From contig CAZLNE010000042.1 in the NCBI GenBank assembly GCA_964560975.1, positions 1 through 16,373 of the forward strand: a stretch of DNA of 16,373 nucleotides. The letters run 5' to 3'. Under the pieces are notes generated by a model that was not told the origin of the DNA, did no database searches, and saw only the letters and a list, made by a program, of their open reading frames with translations. How positions within the stretch are numbered: position 1 is the stretch's first letter; each line of letters opens with the position of its first letter. Made by a program: the position numbers and the translations under genes. The DNA comes from JAAZLA01 sp964560975. GTDB lineage: Bacteria > Spirochaetota > Spirochaetia > Treponematales > Treponemataceae. Shown in pieces: positions 1 through 6,407 of this stretch.

Positions 1-32
1 TTTTATTCTTTTACCGTATAGGAAACATGATT

Positions 33-791
33 ATGAAAAGACTAATTAAGACTGCTGTTTGTGTTGCAATGTTATGCGTTTGTTCCTTCGTCTTTGCACA
101 GGAAATTTCACAAGAACAGGAAACAGATCCTGCTGCTCAAGAACAGCAGTTGTATAGATCGCCAACGCCCGCTGCTCCGGCACAACCGGAACCTGTTGTG
201 CAGGAAAAACCCGATGCCTTAAAACTCTACCGCGAAGGAAGAGACCTTGAAACAGCAGGTAAAACGAGCGAAGCCCGTGCAAAGTATCAAAGATCTGCAG
301 ATGTCTGCAGACTTGAGCTCAAAGAAAATTCAAAAAATATTGAGTCTTTTGTTGTGCTCGGATGGGCGCTTATCCGCCTTGGGCAATATTCAGAGGTTAT
401 ATCTATAAGCAATGAAGCTCTAAAAATCAGTCCCCGCGAGTACCGTATAATCGAAAGCCTTGCAGAAAGCTATTTTTATGTTGATAATTACACCGAAGCT
501 CTAAAATATTTTGAACAGTACTTGAACGCGCTGCCAAATGGGGATCGTGCATCAACCGCATATTTTTTTGTTGGCGACATTTTTCGTTTAACAGGCCGCT
601 ATGAACATGCTGATATTGCCTATTCTACTGCCCTTCTCAAAACTCCGAACATGGCTCTGTGGTGGTACCGCCTTGGTTCTGTACGTGAACTTGCAGGAAA
701 AAAAACACAGGCAAAAGCAGCATACGAAAAAGCACTGCAGTATAAACCAATATATCCGGAAGCAAGCGATGGAATTAAGCGGCTTTCGTAG
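33..791 (+). CDS. Secreted tetratricopeptide-repeat protein
   Basis: The product is about 252 residues. It begins with a basic n-region (MKRLIK) and a hydrophobic core ending CSFVFA|QE, a typical type I signal peptide, so it should act in the periplasm. Residues about 24-60 are a Gln/Pro/Glu-rich linker. From about residue 63 to the end there are TPR-like helical pairs (for example GRDLETAGKTSEARAKYQ, YTEALKYFEQYL, and a last repeat GKKTQAKAAYEKALQYKP), about four to five repeats. TPR proteins are protein-protein scaffolds and no enzymatic residues are seen. I chose ATG 33 over in-frame ATG 27 because AGGA at 20-23 is 9 nt from ATG 33 but only 3 nt from ATG 27. The 3' end overlaps the convergent transporter gene by 17 bp. 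Its partner cannot be told from sequence. Confidence 0.85.
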   Translation: MKRLIKTAVCVAMLCVCSFVFAQEISQEQETDPAAQEQQLYRSPTPAAPAQPEPVVQEKPDALKLYREGRDLETAGKTSEARAKYQRSADVCRLELKENSKNIESFVVLGWALIRLGQYSEVISISNEALKISPREYRIIESLAESYFYVDNYTEALKYFEQYLNALPNGDRASTAYFFVGDIFRLTGRYEHADIAYSTALLKTPNMALWWYRLGSVRELAGKKTQAKAAYEKALQYKPIYPEASDGIKRLS

Positions 792-1704
792 TTTTAATTT
801 TAAATAAACCTTCTGAAATACTAAGCCCTGCAATGGTAAGTGTACAACCTATACAACCAGGCAGGGTTATTTTTTCGTGTAAAATAATAATAGAAGCAAT
901 GACCGTAATGACAGGAATGAGATAAATATATACCGTAGTTTTACTTGTTCCAAGGAAATTACATGCCATATTCCAGGTAATAAAGCACAAAGCAGAAGCC
1001 GCAACCCCCAAAAACAACAAAAGTCCTATATTTTGTAAAGAAAAACGCACTTTTAGTGTCTGCAGACTCATATCTACAGGTATAAAAATAGACAATATCA
1101 GAATAAAAATAATACAGTAAAAGAAAATCCGTCTTGTTGAAGCAAGCGGCGAATGGTTTTTCTTGTTAATTTTAGATACGAGAACCGAATAAAAGGCCCA
1201 GAGCATAGCCCCGCACAGCGCAAGTAAATCTCCCAGCGGATTTATTTTTAGTATGAACGTTCCATTAAAACTAATAATCGCAATACCCGTAATAGCCGTA
1301 AGAAAACCGGCTGCAAAGCGCAGATTGAGAGGCCTGGATTCCTCCCTCATAAAAATTCTCATTGCAATTGCTGTAAAAAGAGGAGCCGTTGAAATAATGA
1401 TGCTCACGTTCGAGGCCGTTGAGTAATTAATTGCAATGTTTTCTAAAAGCTGATACAGCGTTAAACCGGTTAAACCGGCTCCTGCGAATATAAGCTCATC
1501 CTTTATATTTCTAAAAGAAAGAAATTTCGGGGCAAGAATACTAAGAGAAATATATCCGACTGAAAACCTAATAAGGAGAATTTCAAAGGCCGAAAACGAA
1601 GTGAGTAAAATCTTGGTAGCAATAAAAGTTGTTCCCCAGACAAGAACAGTAAAAAACGTAAAAGTATAGCCGATAGTTGTTTTTCTAGTAGTCGACGGGT
1701 TCAT
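775..1704 (-). CDS. EamA-family (DMT superfamily) transporter
   Basis: This 309-residue protein is almost entirely hydrophobic, with about ten membrane helices. It has the two tandem EamA halves typical of the drug/metabolite transporter superfamily: residues about 11-147 (VLVWGTTFIATK, the family's usual W-G-x-x-F start in helix 1; LLIRFSVGY) and about 156-297 (GDLLALCGAMLWAFYSVL; LIPVITVIASIIILHEKIT, the classic P-V-x-x...E signature near the end). Family members export or import amino acids, nucleotide sugars or other metabolites across the inner membrane, and the substrate cannot be predicted here. Start ATG 1704 has an AGGA Shine-Dalgarno sequence about 6 nt upstream. The gene is divergent from the Gx-type gene and overlaps the TPR gene end by 17 bp. 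Confidence 0.9.
   Translation of the reverse strand: MNPSTTRKTTIGYTFTFFTVLVWGTTFIATKILLTSFSAFEILLIRFSVGYISLSILAPKFLSFRNIKDELIFAGAGLTGLTLYQLLENIAINYSTASNVSIIISTAPLFTAIAMRIFMREESRPLNLRFAAGFLTAITGIAIISFNGTFILKINPLGDLLALCGAMLWAFYSVLVSKINKKNHSPLASTRRIFFYCIIFILILSIFIPVDMSLQTLKVRFSLQNIGLLLFLGVAASALCFITWNMACNFLGTSKTTVYIYLIPVITVIASIIILHEKITLPGCIGCTLTIAGLSISEGLFKIKTTKAA
826..875 (+). terminator. Possible terminator of the TPR gene, inside the opposing CDS
   Basis: CCCTGC (826-831) pairs with GCAGGG (861-866). Inside, TGGT pairs with ACCA, and the stem is followed at once by TTATTTTTT. The loop is long but further paired. It lies 35 bp past the stop of the rightward TPR gene and within the 3' coding part of the leftward transporter gene. 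Convergent genes often terminate this way, but the long loop keeps this tentative. Confidence 0.35.
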
Positions 1705-1717
1705 AGATGTCCTGTTA

Positions 1718-1746
1718 TTGAGTGCTGCTGAGTTTTATTGTATAAG
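1718..1746 (+). promoter_or_regulatory. Promoter of the Gx-type gene, predicted leaderless
   Basis: TTGAGT (1718-1723), a 17-bp spacer and TATAAG (1741-1746) form a sigma70-like promoter. Exactly 6 nt separate the -10 from ATG 1753, so the expected transcription start is the A of the start codon. A second -10-like TATACT (1747-1752) abuts the ATG. No Shine-Dalgarno sequence precedes the ATG. Confidence 0.6.
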
Positions 1747-1752
1747 TATACT

Positions 1753-2694
1753 ATGAATAAAGAAATATATTCCAGCCATGATGATAATCTAGTCCCTTTC
1801 CTGGCAGCTCTTTGCATCTTCCTGTCTGCGCTTGAATATGTTATTCCTAAACCTCTGCCGTTTATGAGGCTGGGTCTTGCAAATGTACCTATCATCCTTG
1901 CCTTGTTTTTACTGAATGCCCGCCAATACTTTTTACTCGTCTTGGTTAAGGTTTTAGGCCAATCAATCGTTTCCGGGACACTTTTCTCATATATTGTGCT
2001 TTTTTCTGCAGGCGGCACCTTCGCTTCGAGTCTTATAATGTTTGTTACATACAGGCTTTTAGGACGATTTGTTTCCTGTATAGGTATAAGTCTTATTGGC
2101 GCGCTTGCAAATAACACTATTCAGCTTATATTGGCCCGTTTCATTCTTTTTGGAGAAGGAGCTTTCTTTCTAGCTCCTGTACTGTACATAACCGGTACCA
2201 TAACCGGCATTCTCTTAGGCATCTTTACCTTAACATTCACCTCATCTTCCCGATGGTTTACCTTTTGTAAAACCCGCAGTACTCCATCCCCAACTGATAT
2301 GCTTACTCGTGATGATGAAGATCTGTTTGCTGAAAATCCCGGTAAAAAAAAGCTGCGCCTAAAACTGCTCACCCCGGTATTAGTCTTTCTTTCTGTTATC
2401 TTCTTTAGCTTACTTCAACCATACGGCAAGGTCCTTGTATCTGTCTTTTCGTTTGATATTACCTCAGGCGCCCTTATAGCTGGATTAAAAAAAGCTGTGG
2501 TCTTAACGCTTATGGTTGTTGTTTCCCGTTTATTTATAAGAACTTCATTCAGATTACCCGGTGCAGCCGGAGTCTTTATGAACCGCGTTTTTAAATATCT
2601 TGGACTGCTTACCCAAAAATACATTAAAAAGGGAAATCTGCAGTCGGTTATTAAGGCTATAGATAAGCGCCTTATTACCGTCTATTTTACTTAA
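1753..2694 (+). CDS. Gx transporter / heptaprenyl diphosphate synthase component I-like protein with C-terminal extension
   Basis: This is a 313-residue membrane protein. Residues about 10-165 match the Gx transporter family (old name heptaprenyl diphosphate synthase component I), with the diagnostic stretch FLSALEYVIPKPLPFMRLGL at 23-42 followed by ANVPII, and several membrane helices. These proteins resemble ECF-type substrate-binding (S) components. Residues 166-200 are a polar linker rich in Ser, Thr, Asp and Lys. Residues about 201-313 add two or three more helices and a basic tail, and are discussed in the findings as possibly related to the ECF T component. ATG 1753 is preferred to an upstream in-frame TTG at 1738, because 1738 lies upstream of the predicted transcription start. 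No Shine-Dalgarno sequence is visible. Transcription converges on slyD. Confidence 0.8.
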   Translation: MNKEIYSSHDDNLVPFLAALCIFLSALEYVIPKPLPFMRLGLANVPIILALFLLNARQYFLLVLVKVLGQSIVSGTLFSYIVLFSAGGTFASSLIMFVTYRLLGRFVSCIGISLIGALANNTIQLILARFILFGEGAFFLAPVLYITGTITGILLGIFTLTFTSSSRWFTFCKTRSTPSPTDMLTRDDEDLFAENPGKKKLRLKLLTPVLVFLSVIFFSLLQPYGKVLVSVFSFDITSGALIAGLKKAVVLTLMVVVSRLFIRTSFRLPGAAGVFMNRVFKYLGLLTQKYIKKGNLQSVIKAIDKRLITVYFT

Positions 2695-2712
2695 AAGCGG
2701 CGCGGGCTGCAT

Positions 2713-2740
2713 AAAAAAAGACCTCCCGTAATGGAAGGTC
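2713..2740 (-). terminator. Intrinsic terminator of slyD
   Basis: Read on the minus strand, an 8-bp stem with one mismatch (GACCTTCC / GGGAGGTC, plus-strand arms 2733-2740 and 2720-2727) with a 5-nt loop is followed by seven T (2713-2719). It lies 30 bp past the slyD stop. On the plus strand the hairpin is followed only by a CT-rich run, so it is a weaker stop for the convergent Gx-type gene. Confidence 0.8.
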
Positions 2741-2769
2741 CTCTCTCTGTTTCTAAAAAAGAAATCGTT

Positions 2770-3339
2770 TTAGTGACAGCCGCAGCCGCCTGAACAACCG
2801 CAATTATCATCATCTTCACAATCACAGTCATCGCCGCAGTCACAGTCGTCGCCGCAGCCGTGATCACCGCAGCCGCAGCCTCCTAAAAAGCCTGCACGAA
2901 GTTCATCTTCTGTAGCATCGCGTACATCTTTAACATTCACATCAAAGTATAATGTTTCTCCTGCAAGCGGATGATTTGCATCAATAGTCACTGAATCGCC
3001 CGAAATCTCTACAACTGTTACCAATCTGTTTTCTGCCTGAGTTCCAGCCTCGAACTGCATACCCTCTTCAAGTTCAACATCTGCAGGGAATTGTTCTTTT
3101 GCCACGGTTACCAGTAATTCCTTACTATATTCTCCATATGCATCTTTAGGTTCAATAGTTGCAGAAAATGAATCTCCGGCTTTCTTTCCGGTTAGTTCCC
3201 GTTCAAGACCGGGAATTAAGTTTTTATGACCGTGGATATATTCTAACGGTCCCACGCCTTCTGAGGAGTCTAAAACTTCGCCCTCAGCGTCCTTAAGTGT
3301 ATACTCAATTGATACAACTTTGTCATTGGAAATAATCAT
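2770..3339 (-). CDS. slyD: SlyD-like FKBP-type peptidyl-prolyl cis-trans isomerase
   Basis: This 189-residue protein is a SlyD-type FKBP, a cytoplasmic prolyl isomerase and chaperone that in other bacteria also handles nickel. Residues 5-60 form the first FKBP part (VSIEYTLKDAEGEVLDSS, GPLEYIHGHKNLIPGLE). Residues about 65-128 are the insert-in-flap chaperone domain (EPKDAYGEYSKELLVTV; TIDANHPLAGETLYFDV is the conserved SlyD signature). The domain returns at about 129-145. Residues 153-189 are a metal-binding-type tail with 11 Cys, 2 His and many Asp, where E. coli SlyD has a His-rich tail. The start ATG has no Shine-Dalgarno sequence and sits at the predicted transcription start. It is preceded on the same strand by the LuxR-type gene, 54 bp away, but has its own promoter and terminator. 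Confidence 0.92.
   Translation of the reverse strand: MIISNDKVVSIEYTLKDAEGEVLDSSEGVGPLEYIHGHKNLIPGLERELTGKKAGDSFSATIEPKDAYGEYSKELLVTVAKEQFPADVELEEGMQFEAGTQAENRLVTVVEISGDSVTIDANHPLAGETLYFDVNVKDVRDATEDELRAGFLGGCGCGDHGCGDDCDCGDDCDCEDDDNCGCSGGCGCH
2821..2856 (-). repeat. 18-bp tandem duplication in the Cys-rich tail of slyD
   Basis: Two adjacent 18-bp units (2821-2838 and 2839-2856) differ at two positions, both silent. Each encodes Cys-Gly-Asp-Asp-Cys-Asp (residues 162-167 and 168-173). The tail therefore seems to have grown, at least in part, by duplication of this unit. Confidence 0.8.
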
Positions 3340-3345
3340 AAGTGT

Positions 3346-3374
3346 AAGATACTCAATTATACTTTAATTGACAA
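3346..3374 (-). promoter_or_regulatory. Promoter of slyD, predicted leaderless
   Basis: On the minus strand, TTGTCA (3369-3374), a 17-bp spacer and TATCTT (3346-3351) are followed by exactly 6 nt and the ATG at 3339, placing +1 at the start codon. A TATAAT (plus-strand 3356-3361) lies in the spacer and could act with a poorer -35. Even then the 5' UTR would be about 10 nt without a Shine-Dalgarno sequence. Confidence 0.55.
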
Positions 3375-3393
3375 GTGCCATTGTATTCATTCT

Positions 3394-4158
3394 TTAATTA
3401 TCTTCTTTTTTAGGAAAGATAACGTTAAATTGAGAAATATAGGACACAAAGCTTTCCCTTGAACTAGTACCGAATTTTGAGAAAAGAATGCTCATGTTTC
3501 TCTTTACAGAGGATTCTGATATTTCATCAGATTCGGCTATTTCTTTATAGGTAACCCCTTTTTGTAAGAGTTCGATATACATTAATTCAATTTGAGTAAG
3601 GTTAAGGCTTCCTAGATCGAGAGCTTCTTTATTTGAAAGAAGAATGTGCCTTTCTTTTATAATGAATTCAATGAAATAGTGGCGTATAAGAAAAAAAGAA
3701 AAAAGAGAAACTCCAAAAATATAAGCACTTAATAATTCTGCCCGTAAGAGGACTTTTAGAGTAAATTGCGGCTCAAAAAGAGGCAAAATAAATATGCCCA
3801 ATGTTGATATTGTAAGCTTTCGTTTTGCTTTAGTTGAAAAATGTCCATGTACAAAAGCAATTACTATAGCCTCTGTATATAAAAAGGCAGAAATAATGTA
3901 CTTAGAAGAAAATCCTGTCTGAACCATAAGCCACACTGCAAATAAAACATGAATAATACTAAGCAGCTCCCATTTTTTAGGAAAAATTATACAGATAACC
4001 AATATGGAAAGCCCTATTACAGATATGATAATCATTCTGAGAATTTCTGCCATATTTGAAAAGCAGTTCGGGCTAAAAAAATCGGGAATTATTACACCAA
4101 GAAAGATTACTATTAAAAAAATTGTATATAACCGTAAAATAAATATTTTCCTATCCAT
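3394..4158 (-). CDS. Membrane-anchored LuxR-type HTH regulator
   Basis: This is a 254-residue protein. Residues 4-167 contain about six hydrophobic membrane segments (roughly 5-27, 37-60, 64-83, 87-106, 115-129 and 142-167). Residues 187-245 form a LuxR/GerE-type DNA-binding domain: LTQIELMYIELLQKGVTYKEIA, SESSVKRNMSILFSKF, with the expected L-x-x-x-E start, G-x-x-x-K-E-I-A turn and S-x-x-x-V-K-R recognition helix. It probably senses a membrane or small-molecule signal and controls transcription directly while in the membrane. The signal and target genes are unknown. The start ATG lacks a Shine-Dalgarno sequence and lies 7 nt after a consensus-like -10. A long palindrome at 4213-4242, centred about 70 bp upstream of the start, is a candidate autoregulatory site. 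Confidence 0.85.
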   Translation of the reverse strand: MDRKIFILRLYTIFLIVIFLGVIIPDFFSPNCFSNMAEILRMIIISVIGLSILVICIIFPKKWELLSIIHVLFAVWLMVQTGFSSKYIISAFLYTEAIVIAFVHGHFSTKAKRKLTISTLGIFILPLFEPQFTLKVLLRAELLSAYIFGVSLFSFFLIRHYFIEFIIKERHILLSNKEALDLGSLNLTQIELMYIELLQKGVTYKEIAESDEISESSVKRNMSILFSKFGTSSRESFVSYISQFNVIFPKKEDN

Positions 4159-4165
4159 ATATTTT

Positions 4166-4195
4166 AGTATAACACAGGTATAAGCTCTATTTCAA
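4166..4195 (-). promoter_or_regulatory. Promoter of the LuxR-type gene, predicted leaderless
   Basis: On the minus strand, TTGAAA (4190-4195), an 18-bp spacer and TGT-TATACT (hexamer 4166-4171, preceded by an extended -10 TG) are followed by 7 nt and the ATG at 4158. A consensus TTGACA (plus-strand 4211-4216), partly inside the palindrome, could be the -35 of a second, upstream promoter with TGAAAT as a weak -10. Confidence 0.6.
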
Positions 4196-4212
4196 ACAAA
4201 ATAACCAAAGTG

Positions 4213-4242
4213 TCAACAATATGACCTTGGTCATTTTGTTGA
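4213..4242. repeat. 30-bp near-perfect palindrome
   Basis: The arms TCAACAAtATGACC (4213-4226) and GGTCATtTTGTTGA (4229-4242) are complementary at 13 of 14 positions, separated by TT. As DNA it could be an operator about 70 bp upstream of the luxR-type start. As RNA it would fold into a hairpin with a CUUG tetraloop, directly abutting the terminator hairpin. Confidence 0.85.
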
Positions 4243-4260
4243 GAACTTCGGTTCTTTTTT
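4242..4260 (+). terminator. Rightward terminator with UUCG tetraloop
   Basis: AGAAC (4242-4246), TTCG and GTTCT (4251-4255) form a 5-bp stem closed by a stable C(UUCG)G loop, then a T run to 4260. It follows the palindrome without a gap. There is no plus-strand gene upstream, so it would end an unannotated transcript, perhaps an RNA antisense to the luxR-type leader. Confidence 0.55.
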
Positions 4261-4323
4261 GCAAAAACGGCTAATTACCTCTTTTCAAAATGTAAAAAGG
4301 TAATAGAATACAGCTATAAATAA

Positions 4324-4518
4324 ACGTATAAAAAAATAGCCTACCGGCAAAGCGATATTGGAGAGTTAGAAAGAGAGTTTAGACAGAAAGGGGAGCATCA
4401 GTAAAAAGCTGCAAGCTTAAAAAAGTATCAAGTAATTATTGATACAACAAACCGTAATACTTCAAGGGTATTTCGGAGACGAAAACAAGCTGCTCTTTGG
4501 AGAGAGTGCAGCTGTTAA
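4324..4518 (+). pseudogene. Decayed reading frame of unknown origin
   Basis: One plus-strand frame bounded by TAA at 4321 and TAA at 4516 reads as protein-like sequence for 64 codons but is broken by a single in-frame TAA at 4402. Before it: AYRQSDIGELEREFRQKGEH. After it: KAASLKKYQVIIDTTNRN, then TSRVFRRRKQAALWRECSC. There is no start codon with a ribosome site, and it is followed at once by a terminator. The composition (Arg/Lys/Glu-rich, amphipathic) suggests a remnant of a DNA-binding or mobile-element protein, but I do not recognise a family. It may also be chance sequence within a structured RNA. Confidence 0.3.
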
Positions 4519-4519
4519 A

Positions 4520-4554
4520 TAGAGAGAGGTATTTACCCCTCTCTATTTTTTTTT
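4520..4554 (+). terminator. Rightward intrinsic terminator overlapping the ygiQ 3' end
   Basis: TAGAGAGAGGTA (4520-4531) and TACCCCTCTCTA (4534-4545) pair with one mismatch, followed by nine T (4546-4554). It has the shape of a strong plus-strand terminator. Its right arm and T run encode, on the other strand, the last residues of YgiQ (KKNREG-stop). On the minus strand only TTT follows the stem, so ygiQ itself is not clearly terminated here. Confidence 0.8.
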
Positions 4555-6404
4555 ACTGAAAACACATTTTTGAGTAACGTATGTATAAGCTCCGGTCTTC
4601 CTGCCTCTTCTAATGCCTCTATAACAAGCTTTTTATTTTCAGGATTGTTAAACTGTAAAAGAGCCCTCTGCAGCCGCCGTTCGCGCCCGCCGGATGGAAT
4701 ATACACTTTTTCAAAATTCCCATTAATCTTATGTTCAGGGTTAAGACCAGTATAATACATACATGTTGCCAAATTCCCCGGTGTAGGGTAAAAGTCTTGA
4801 ACTTGTTCGGGAACAAAGCCTGTTTTCTTAAGATACAAGGCTGTTTCTATTGCTTCATTAAGGCCTGCACCCGGCAAGCCTGCAATGAGATAGGGGATTA
4901 AATACTGCTGTTTACCAATTTTCTTATTCATTTCTGTAAATTTTGTATTAAATTCCTCATACACCTCATGGGAGCTTTTTCGTATGAGGCTGAGAATGCG
5001 GTTATTTACATGTTCCGGTGCAACCTTTAACTGCCCGGATACATGATGCATGCACAATTCTTGTAAAAATTCTGTAGATTTGTCGAGCATAAGATAGTCA
5101 AAACGAATGCCGCTTCGAATAAATACCTTTTTTACCCCCGCAATAGCTCTTAGCCTTCGAAGCAGACTAATATAATCACTGTGATCAACTTTTAGATTAG
5201 GGCAGGGTGAACTGCCAAGGCATTGTCTATTAGTACAGGCTCCTTGTGTCTGCTGCTTTTCGCACGCGTCCTGCCTGAAGTTGGCGGTGGGACCGCCTAC
5301 ATCGTGTATATACCCTTTAAAATCTTTATGCTTAGTGAGTATGAGTGCTTCTTTTTCCAGCGAATCATGACTTCTGGTTTGAATCCTTTTCCCTTGATGA
5401 AAGGTAATGGCGCAGAATGAACACTCTCCAAAACAGCCTCTGCAGCTGGTAAGAGAAAAAAGAACTTCCTGCAGGGATGGAACACCGGTTTTGCCGTTGC
5501 TTGCAGGTGTATCGTATATGGGATGCCATGTTCTCATAAAGGGTAGTTCCATAACCCTGTCAAACTCTTGTGTGCTTAAGGGAAAACACGGCTTTTCCTG
5601 TACAACCCAGCGTAAATCACTTTGTTCAGCAAGAACAGAGGCCGAGTGTGCATCTGTATTTTGTTCCTGTATAAGATACGACTCTGCAAAATAATGCTTA
5701 CCAGCATCTGTTTTATCGCTTACCTGTTCAAAAGAAGGCAGTATAACCGCGTTTTCAGGCAGGTCTTCTTTTTTACCGGTTCTCCAGCATGTTCCGCGAA
5801 TATTTTTGAGCTCCGGTTTTTCGTTTCTTTCAAAGGCTTGTAAAAGGCGGGAAGCAGTTTCGAGTATGGGAATTTCGCCCATGCCGTAAATGAGTAAGTC
5901 TGCTTTTGAATCTAGAAGAATTGATCGTCGTACAGTATTTGACCAGTAATCATAGTGTGCGGTGCGCCGCAAACTGGCTTCAATTCCGCCAATGACAATG
6001 GTAACACCTTTATAAGCTTCTCTAATTTTTGCACAGTAGGTAATGAGGGCTCTGTCTGGTCTGTGCCCGGCTTCACCGCCGTGAGCGTAGGCGTCTTGTG
6101 AACGGGGCTTATTGTTTGCAGTATAATTGGCAACCATTGAGTCCATGGCGCCTGCACTAACAAGAAAACCCAAACGCGGTCGTCCAAGCACAGTGAATGA
6201 TTCAGCGTGCTTCCAATCCGGCTGGGCAATAATACCTGTTTTGTATCCTGCGCTTTCTAAGACCCTGCATAATAGTGCTGCTGCAAAGGAGCTGTGATCT
6301 ACATAGGCATCGCCGGACACAAATACAAAATCAAGTTCTTTCCAGTTCCTGCTTTTCATATCTTCTGCAGAAACCGGTATGAACGAATTATTGGATTGAC
6401 TCAC
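4533..6404 (-). CDS. ygiQ: YgiQ-family radical SAM protein (UPF0313)
   Basis: This 623-residue protein belongs to the YgiQ/UPF0313 family of radical S-adenosylmethionine enzymes, whose reaction is not established. Residues about 12-200 carry the N-terminal family domain (DFVFVSGDAYVDHSSF, RRTAHYDYWSNTVRRSIL, ADLLIYGMGE). The radical SAM motif C-x3-C-x2-C is C324-FGE-C328-SF-C331, in the expected GCFGECSFC context, so it should bind a 4Fe-4S cluster. A further Cys-rich segment typical of the family follows (QGACTNRQCLGSSPCPN). Radical SAM barrel signatures include FIRSGIRFDY and LKVAPEHV. Its start is a GTG at 6404, 3 nt after the stop of the Nfu gene, with only a weak upstream AGG, suggesting translational coupling. 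Confidence 0.93.
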   Translation of the reverse strand: MSQSNNSFIPVSAEDMKSRNWKELDFVFVSGDAYVDHSSFAAALLCRVLESAGYKTGIIAQPDWKHAESFTVLGRPRLGFLVSAGAMDSMVANYTANNKPRSQDAYAHGGEAGHRPDRALITYCAKIREAYKGVTIVIGGIEASLRRTAHYDYWSNTVRRSILLDSKADLLIYGMGEIPILETASRLLQAFERNEKPELKNIRGTCWRTGKKEDLPENAVILPSFEQVSDKTDAGKHYFAESYLIQEQNTDAHSASVLAEQSDLRWVVQEKPCFPLSTQEFDRVMELPFMRTWHPIYDTPASNGKTGVPSLQEVLFSLTSCRGCFGECSFCAITFHQGKRIQTRSHDSLEKEALILTKHKDFKGYIHDVGGPTANFRQDACEKQQTQGACTNRQCLGSSPCPNLKVDHSDYISLLRRLRAIAGVKKVFIRSGIRFDYLMLDKSTEFLQELCMHHVSGQLKVAPEHVNNRILSLIRKSSHEVYEEFNTKFTEMNKKIGKQQYLIPYLIAGLPGAGLNEAIETALYLKKTGFVPEQVQDFYPTPGNLATCMYYTGLNPEHKINGNFEKVYIPSGGRERRLQRALLQFNNPENKKLVIEALEEAGRPELIHTLLKNVFSVKKNREG

Positions 6405-6407
6405 TGT

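Larger units (their letters stand above)
4159..4532. other. Gene-free, hairpin-rich interval between luxR-type gene and ygiQ
   Basis: No intact gene is seen in 374 bp. In order it holds the luxR-type promoter, a 30-bp palindrome (4213-4242), a UUCG-loop terminator (4242-4260), a weaker inverted repeat ATTACCT / AGGTAAT (4274-4304), a decayed plus-strand frame (4324-4518) that contains a perfect 7-bp inverted repeat GTATCAA / TTGATAC (4425-4445) and an AGCTGC / GCAGCT pair near 4487-4512, and a strong rightward terminator (4520-4554). Both terminators point rightward although both flanking genes run leftward, so some plus-strand transcript is implied. Confidence 0.6.

Noticed and set aside
293..312. 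Tandem TCTGCAGA palindromes
   Set aside because: They lie inside the TPR coding sequence and fit its codons; treated only as part of the CTGCAG count.
1738..1752. Upstream in-frame TTG start for the Gx-type gene
   Set aside because: It lies within the predicted promoter, upstream of the expected transcription start, and has no ribosome-binding site.
1701..2117. Minus-strand open frame opposite the Gx-type gene
   Set aside because: It is a shadow frame with no ribosome site or protein-like features; the opposite strand has a clear family match.
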